From Bog-473 sp963821755 (GTDB taxonomy: Bacteria; Actinomycetota; Acidimicrobiia; Acidimicrobiales; RAAP-2): DNA of 64,000 bases. Position 1 is the stretch's first letter. Each line of letters starts with the position of its first letter. Position numbers and translations under genes: made by a program. The stretch is taken from assembly GCA_963821755.1 (NCBI GenBank), contig CAWGEX010000003.1, forward strand, positions 1,240,001-1,304,000, given 5' to 3'. The notes beneath the pieces are model-generated. The model did not search any database, was not told where the DNA came from, and saw only the letters and a program-made list of their open reading frames with translations. Shown here one piece after another: positions 61,365 to 64,000 of the stretch.

Positions 61365-62098
61365 TGTGATGCCACCTCTGCGACATGCGACCTTCGGCCG
61401 GCTGCCACGAGGCCGACGGCAATGGCCACGACAAAGGCGATGACCATCAGGATCGACGCATCACTTCCTGGCCAGGCTACGCCAGCGCCCTCGGCGCTCC
61501 AGAAGATTCCGAATGAAGTCAGCATGATGCCGACCACGAATTTCAAGGCATTCTCGGGAACGCGCGTCAATGGTGCGTGCACAAGGATACCGGCGATCAG
61601 GACGACGACCAATGCTGCAGCCGCGGCGAGTGCGGCCAAGCCGACGTTGCGCTGGGTTCCTCCGAAGGTGACGATGATGAATGCGACTTCAAGTCCCTCG
61701 AGGAAGACGCCCTTGAACGCCACGGTGAACCCGTACCAGTCGTGCTCGGCTCGTTCGCCTTTGGCGCGCAGCTGGGCCACATTCTCCTCATAGATCGCCG
61801 CCTCGTCATGTAGAGCCTTCAGCCCGCTGGCACGCAGAACGGCTTTGCGCAGCCACTGCAATCCGAAGATGAGCAAGACCGTGCCCACCACCAACCGAAG
61901 GGAGTTGATCGGCAGGTGCGCCAACGCGGGGCCGAAGATCGAAACGATGAGGGCCAAACACCCGAGTGCCGCAGCGATGCCCCAGGTGGCCGAACGCCAG
62001 CCTCGAGTCACCGCCACCGCGAGCACGATGGTGAGCGCTTCCACCATCTCCACGCTGCAGGCCAAGAAGGCAGCGGCGAACAGCACGACGCTATGCAT
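61361..62098 (-). CDS. FTR1-like integral membrane protein (COG4280-type)
   Basis: The 245-residue protein has about seven transmembrane segments and two FTR1-like acidic motifs: CSVEMVEALTIVLAVAV near residue 14 and FLEGLEVAFIIVTFGG near 135, similar to the REGLE metal motifs of iron permeases. A COG4280-type assignment and metal transport are inferred from these motifs. It is divergent from the RpiR regulator and is followed by the small membrane protein. Confidence 0.75.
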   Translation of the reverse strand: MHSVVLFAAAFLACSVEMVEALTIVLAVAVTRGWRSATWGIAAALGCLALIVSIFGPALAHLPINSLRLVVGTVLLIFGLQWLRKAVLRASGLKALHDEAAIYEENVAQLRAKGERAEHDWYGFTVAFKGVFLEGLEVAFIIVTFGGTQRNVGLAALAAAAALVVVLIAGILVHAPLTRVPENALKFVVGIMLTSFGIFWSAEGAGVAWPGSDASILMVIAFVVAIAVGLVAAGRRSHVAEVASQ

Positions 62099-62143
62099 CG
62101 CCGCTCCTCGTTCTTTCGTGGTTATCGAGCCGGGTCATTCTGT

Positions 62144-62161
62144 CAGTAGTGTATACTACAG
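62144..62161. promoter_or_regulatory. Palindromic operator candidate between FTR1-like and RpiR genes
   Basis: CAGTAGT-GTAT-ACTACAG is an 18-bp near-palindrome (6 of 7 arm positions match) in the 66-base divergent gap, 3 bases before the RpiR start and 46 before the permease start. The arms resemble the TGTAGT-type arms bound by some RpiR-family regulators such as HexR. Autoregulation and control of the permease operon are inferred; the spacer differs from HexR sites. Confidence 0.55.
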
Positions 62162-62164
62162 CAT

Positions 62165-63049
62165 ATGACCAACACAGTAGCAACTGCTACTGATTCGTAC
62201 AACGAGCGGCTCGCCGAGCGGGGTGAGGAGCTCGCACCCGCAGAACGACGTGTCGCGCAGTTTCTCGTCGATCTCGGTCCTGAAGCGACGTTGTTGTCCG
62301 CCGCCGCACTCGCGCAACAGCTCGGCACCAGTGATGCAACCGTCGTGCGGACTGCGAAATCGTTGGGATACAGCGGCTTGGCCGAAATGCGCCGGGCGCT
62401 CGCCGCTCACAACGACAGTCCGCCGCTCCGTGAACGCTTGCGGCGCACACTCGATCAGGCGCCGGGTGACCAACTCCTCACCTCGGCCATTCGCAATCAC
62501 GTCGCCGCGCTCGAGACCCTGACGCGCAACGTCTCTACCCAGGCGTTCCAGGACGCGGTCAGCATCCTGGCCAGCAGGGACCGGGTCGTCTGGCGCGGCG
62601 TTGGGCCCTCGGCGGCTCTCGCCAACTACGGACAGCTTCTCGCGCAGCGGATCGGGAAACCCAGCAGCGCCCTCGTACACACCGGAACATCGTTCGCGGA
62701 CGAGCTCCTCTCTCTCGAGCCCAACGATGCGATCGTCGTGTTCGCCTACGGCCGCCTCCAAACGCATGTCCATGTGTTGCTTGAGCACGCCAAGAACCTC
62801 GACCTTCCCGTCGTCCTCATCACCGACACGCTTGCCCGGAGACTGGCCGACTCAGTGGACGTCACGCTCCAATGCGGCCGAGGAACTCCGGGCCTCTTCG
62901 CCAGCCACGCCACGACGCTCGTCGTCGTTGAGGCCCTGATCCTGGCCATCGCCGCAACCGATCAGACCAAGTCTGAAGCGAGCCTGGCCAGGCTCAACGA
63001 GCTTCGTGCCTCGCTGGCCGGTCGCCGGATCGACGTCGACACCCCCTAG
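62165..63049 (+). CDS. MurR/RpiR-family transcriptional regulator
   Basis: The 294-residue protein has an N-terminal RpiR HTH (ELAPAERRVAQFLVDLGPEATLLSAAALAQQLGTSDATVVRTAKSLGYSGLAEMRRAL) and a C-terminal SIS sugar-phosphate-binding domain (VVWRGVGPSAALANYGQLLAQRIG...PNDAIVVFAYGR). These regulators sense phosphosugars. It is divergent from an FTR1-like permease, an unusual neighbour. ATG 62165. Confidence 0.94.
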   Translation: MTNTVATATDSYNERLAERGEELAPAERRVAQFLVDLGPEATLLSAAALAQQLGTSDATVVRTAKSLGYSGLAEMRRALAAHNDSPPLRERLRRTLDQAPGDQLLTSAIRNHVAALETLTRNVSTQAFQDAVSILASRDRVVWRGVGPSAALANYGQLLAQRIGKPSSALVHTGTSFADELLSLEPNDAIVVFAYGRLQTHVHVLLEHAKNLDLPVVLITDTLARRLADSVDVTLQCGRGTPGLFASHATTLVVVEALILAIAATDQTKSEASLARLNELRASLAGRRIDVDTP

Positions 63050-63153
63050 CGACCATTCACCGGTTGATGTCGGAATTCGCGGCGGATCCACACTGGCCGC
63101 AGCCAATCAACCCAATCGATGTGGGGGACCTGCTCGGGAGCCCGAGGGAGGAC

Positions 63154-63489
63154 CTAACGCTTTGCCGGAAGCGAAGCCGCGTACTCGGTGCCCAGGTTCA
63201 CCCACTTCCCGAGCTGACGTTTGGTACGCAGGTGCTCGGGAGCCACTCGTAGCCAGCCCTGCATTGGGCGATTCCGCATCACGGCCATTTCAGCATTCGT
63301 CGTATCGACGAGCTTGTCCGACTGGGCCGGGTCCACGCGCACCAGCACCCCGCCTTGGCCACTCGCCGCGATGGCCATGTTGCCACCGATCAGAAAGGCG
63401 AGACCCCCGAACATCTTCTTCTCCGTGAGGCGCGGCTCACCTTCCAGCAGATCTCGTACTCGTTCAGCCAATGCCTCGTCGTAGGCCAC
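63154..63489 (-). CDS. TfoX N-terminal domain protein
   Basis: The 111-residue protein begins AYDEALAERVRDLLEGEPRLTEKKMFGGLAFLIGGNMAIAASG, the TfoX/Sxy N-terminal domain, and ends WVNLGTEYAASLPAKR. TfoX-N domains are found in competence regulators and as stand-alone proteins of unknown function; only this N-terminal part is present here. GTG 63489 is chosen by homology; a GTG at 63510 is possible. Confidence 0.85.
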   Translation of the reverse strand: MAYDEALAERVRDLLEGEPRLTEKKMFGGLAFLIGGNMAIAASGQGGVLVRVDPAQSDKLVDTTNAEMAVMRNRPMQGWLRVAPEHLRTKRQLGKWVNLGTEYAASLPAKR

Positions 63490-63548
63490 GGGCTCAATCG
63501 TACAAGTCACGCCACCGATGTGGACCGACCTGACCGGGGAGATATCGC

Positions 63549-64000
63549 CTAGTTGCTGACGGTGATATTGACCCCTCCCATGGCGTAGGCGCTTCCCGTC
63601 GAGTTGAACGCCAAAGACGACAGAACGTAGGAACCGTTGGGGACCGTCGTGGTGTTCCAGCTGCACAGCCATCCGTAGATGGTCGGCGTGGCCGTACAGA
63701 GTACCGGGCCGAAGAAGCCGTAGATGCCGCCGAAGAGCTGGAACTCGACGCTGGTGGCGTTGGAGGCAGAGGCATCCAGCAAGGTCGACCCGGACACCGT
63801 GGCCCCATTGGAAGGGATGAGCACGCTCGTGGTCGGGAGGTTGTTCACCGTGATGTTGACCCCTCCCATGCTGTAGGCGCTTCCCGTCGAGTTGAACGCC
63901 AAAGACGACAGAACGTAGGAACCGTTGGGGACGGTCGTGGTGTTCCAGCTGCACAACCATCCGTAGAAGGTCGGCGTGGCCGTACAGAGTACCGGGCCGA
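63549..64000 (-). CDS. C-terminal part of a tandem Ig-like repeat protein (partial)
   Basis: The frame is open from a stop at 63549 to the window edge, so the gene continues beyond 64000. It encodes Ser/Thr/Asn-rich beta-strand sequence: TSVLIPSNGATVSGSTLLDASASNATSVEFQLFGG, then WNTTTVPNGSYVLSSLAFNSTGSAYAMGGVNITVSN, typical of bacterial Ig-like domains. The 96-residue unit is repeated. It is probably a secreted or surface adhesin; the N-terminus is not visible. Confidence 0.85.
   Translation of the reverse strand, partial: GPVLCTATPTFYGWLCSWNTTTVPNGSYVLSSLAFNSTGSAYSMGGVNITVNNLPTTSVLIPSNGATVSGSTLLDASASNATSVEFQLFGGIYGFFGPVLCTATPTIYGWLCSWNTTTVPNGSYVLSSLAFNSTGSAYAMGGVNITVSN
63560..64000. repeat. 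288-bp near-identical tandem repeat within the Ig-like gene
   Basis: Bases around 63560-63712 recur at 63848-64000 with a period of 288 bases (96 codons) and about 95% identity by eye. The repeat includes the GTTGAACGCCAAAGACGAC core. The array probably continues past the window edge. Confidence 0.88.

Noticed and set aside
1..64000. CRISPR array, tRNA, rRNA, prophage or insertion sequence
   Set aside because: No spaced repeats, transposase or phage gene, or tRNA-like cloverleaf was recognised by reading; a dedicated tRNA scan was not possible.

Overview
The window is high-GC, densely coded, bacterial chromosomal DNA. Its markers are actinobacterial: a WhiB regulator, HtpX next to PspAB, DUF2469, a SepIVA-like protein, F420-type luciferase-fold oxidoreductases, GTP-dependent PEP carboxykinase and many GTG/TTG starts. 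The mixture suggests Acidimicrobiia or a related deep-branching actinobacterium. That placement is inference from gene content, not a phylogeny.

Layout. 1-2.3 kb: membrane-stress genes (htpX, pspAB) and a tyrosine phosphatase. 2.4-9.9 kb (minus strand): pterin dehydratase/fumC, dprA-comM with a short luciferase-like gene, a stomatin/NfeD pair, an enoyl-CoA hydratase and yraN. 10-11.7 kb: two plus-strand enzymes. 11.7-30.9 kb: a long minus-strand housekeeping block for translation, protein export, lipid and chromosome functions. In transcription order it reads fakA-like, recG, rsmD, coaD, sepIVA, DUF177, rpmF, plsX, acpP, rnc, mutM, smc, ftsY, then ffh, rpsP, khpA, rimM, trmD, rplS and DUF2469. 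Many of these genes overlap by 1-8 nt. rpmB is divergent from this block.

31-46.4 kb: mixed metabolism and envelope genes, including SDR, methyltransferase, DUF4232 lipoprotein, thiL, pckG, MFS exporter, CaiB-type racemase, galK-like kinase, trpD, acyl-CoA dehydrogenase, LytR-CpsA-Psr protein and whiB. 46.8-55.6 kb holds two operons. One (minus) encodes a membrane-anchored HExxH peptidase, a class III nucleotide cyclase and a DUF1801 protein. The other (plus) is a translationally coupled glpD, AGPS-like flavoprotein and FGGY kinase set that should feed glycerol and glycerol-3-phosphate into central or ether-lipid metabolism. 55.6-64 kb is less compact and looks accessory: P-loop/coiled-coil protein, truncated haemoglobin, SRPBCC, GNAT, hydrolase, DUF899, an FTR1-like permease divergent from an RpiR regulator across a palindrome, TfoX-N, and the end of a tandem Ig-repeat surface protein.

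Three genes (fakA-like, DUF4232, acyl-CoA dehydrogenase) are each broken by an apparent single extra nucleotide. This is either draft-sequence error or real decay. No tRNA, rRNA, CRISPR array, prophage or insertion sequence was recognised. No clearly new multi-gene system stands out; the best candidates are the peptidase-cyclase operon and the RpiR/FTR1-like divergon.
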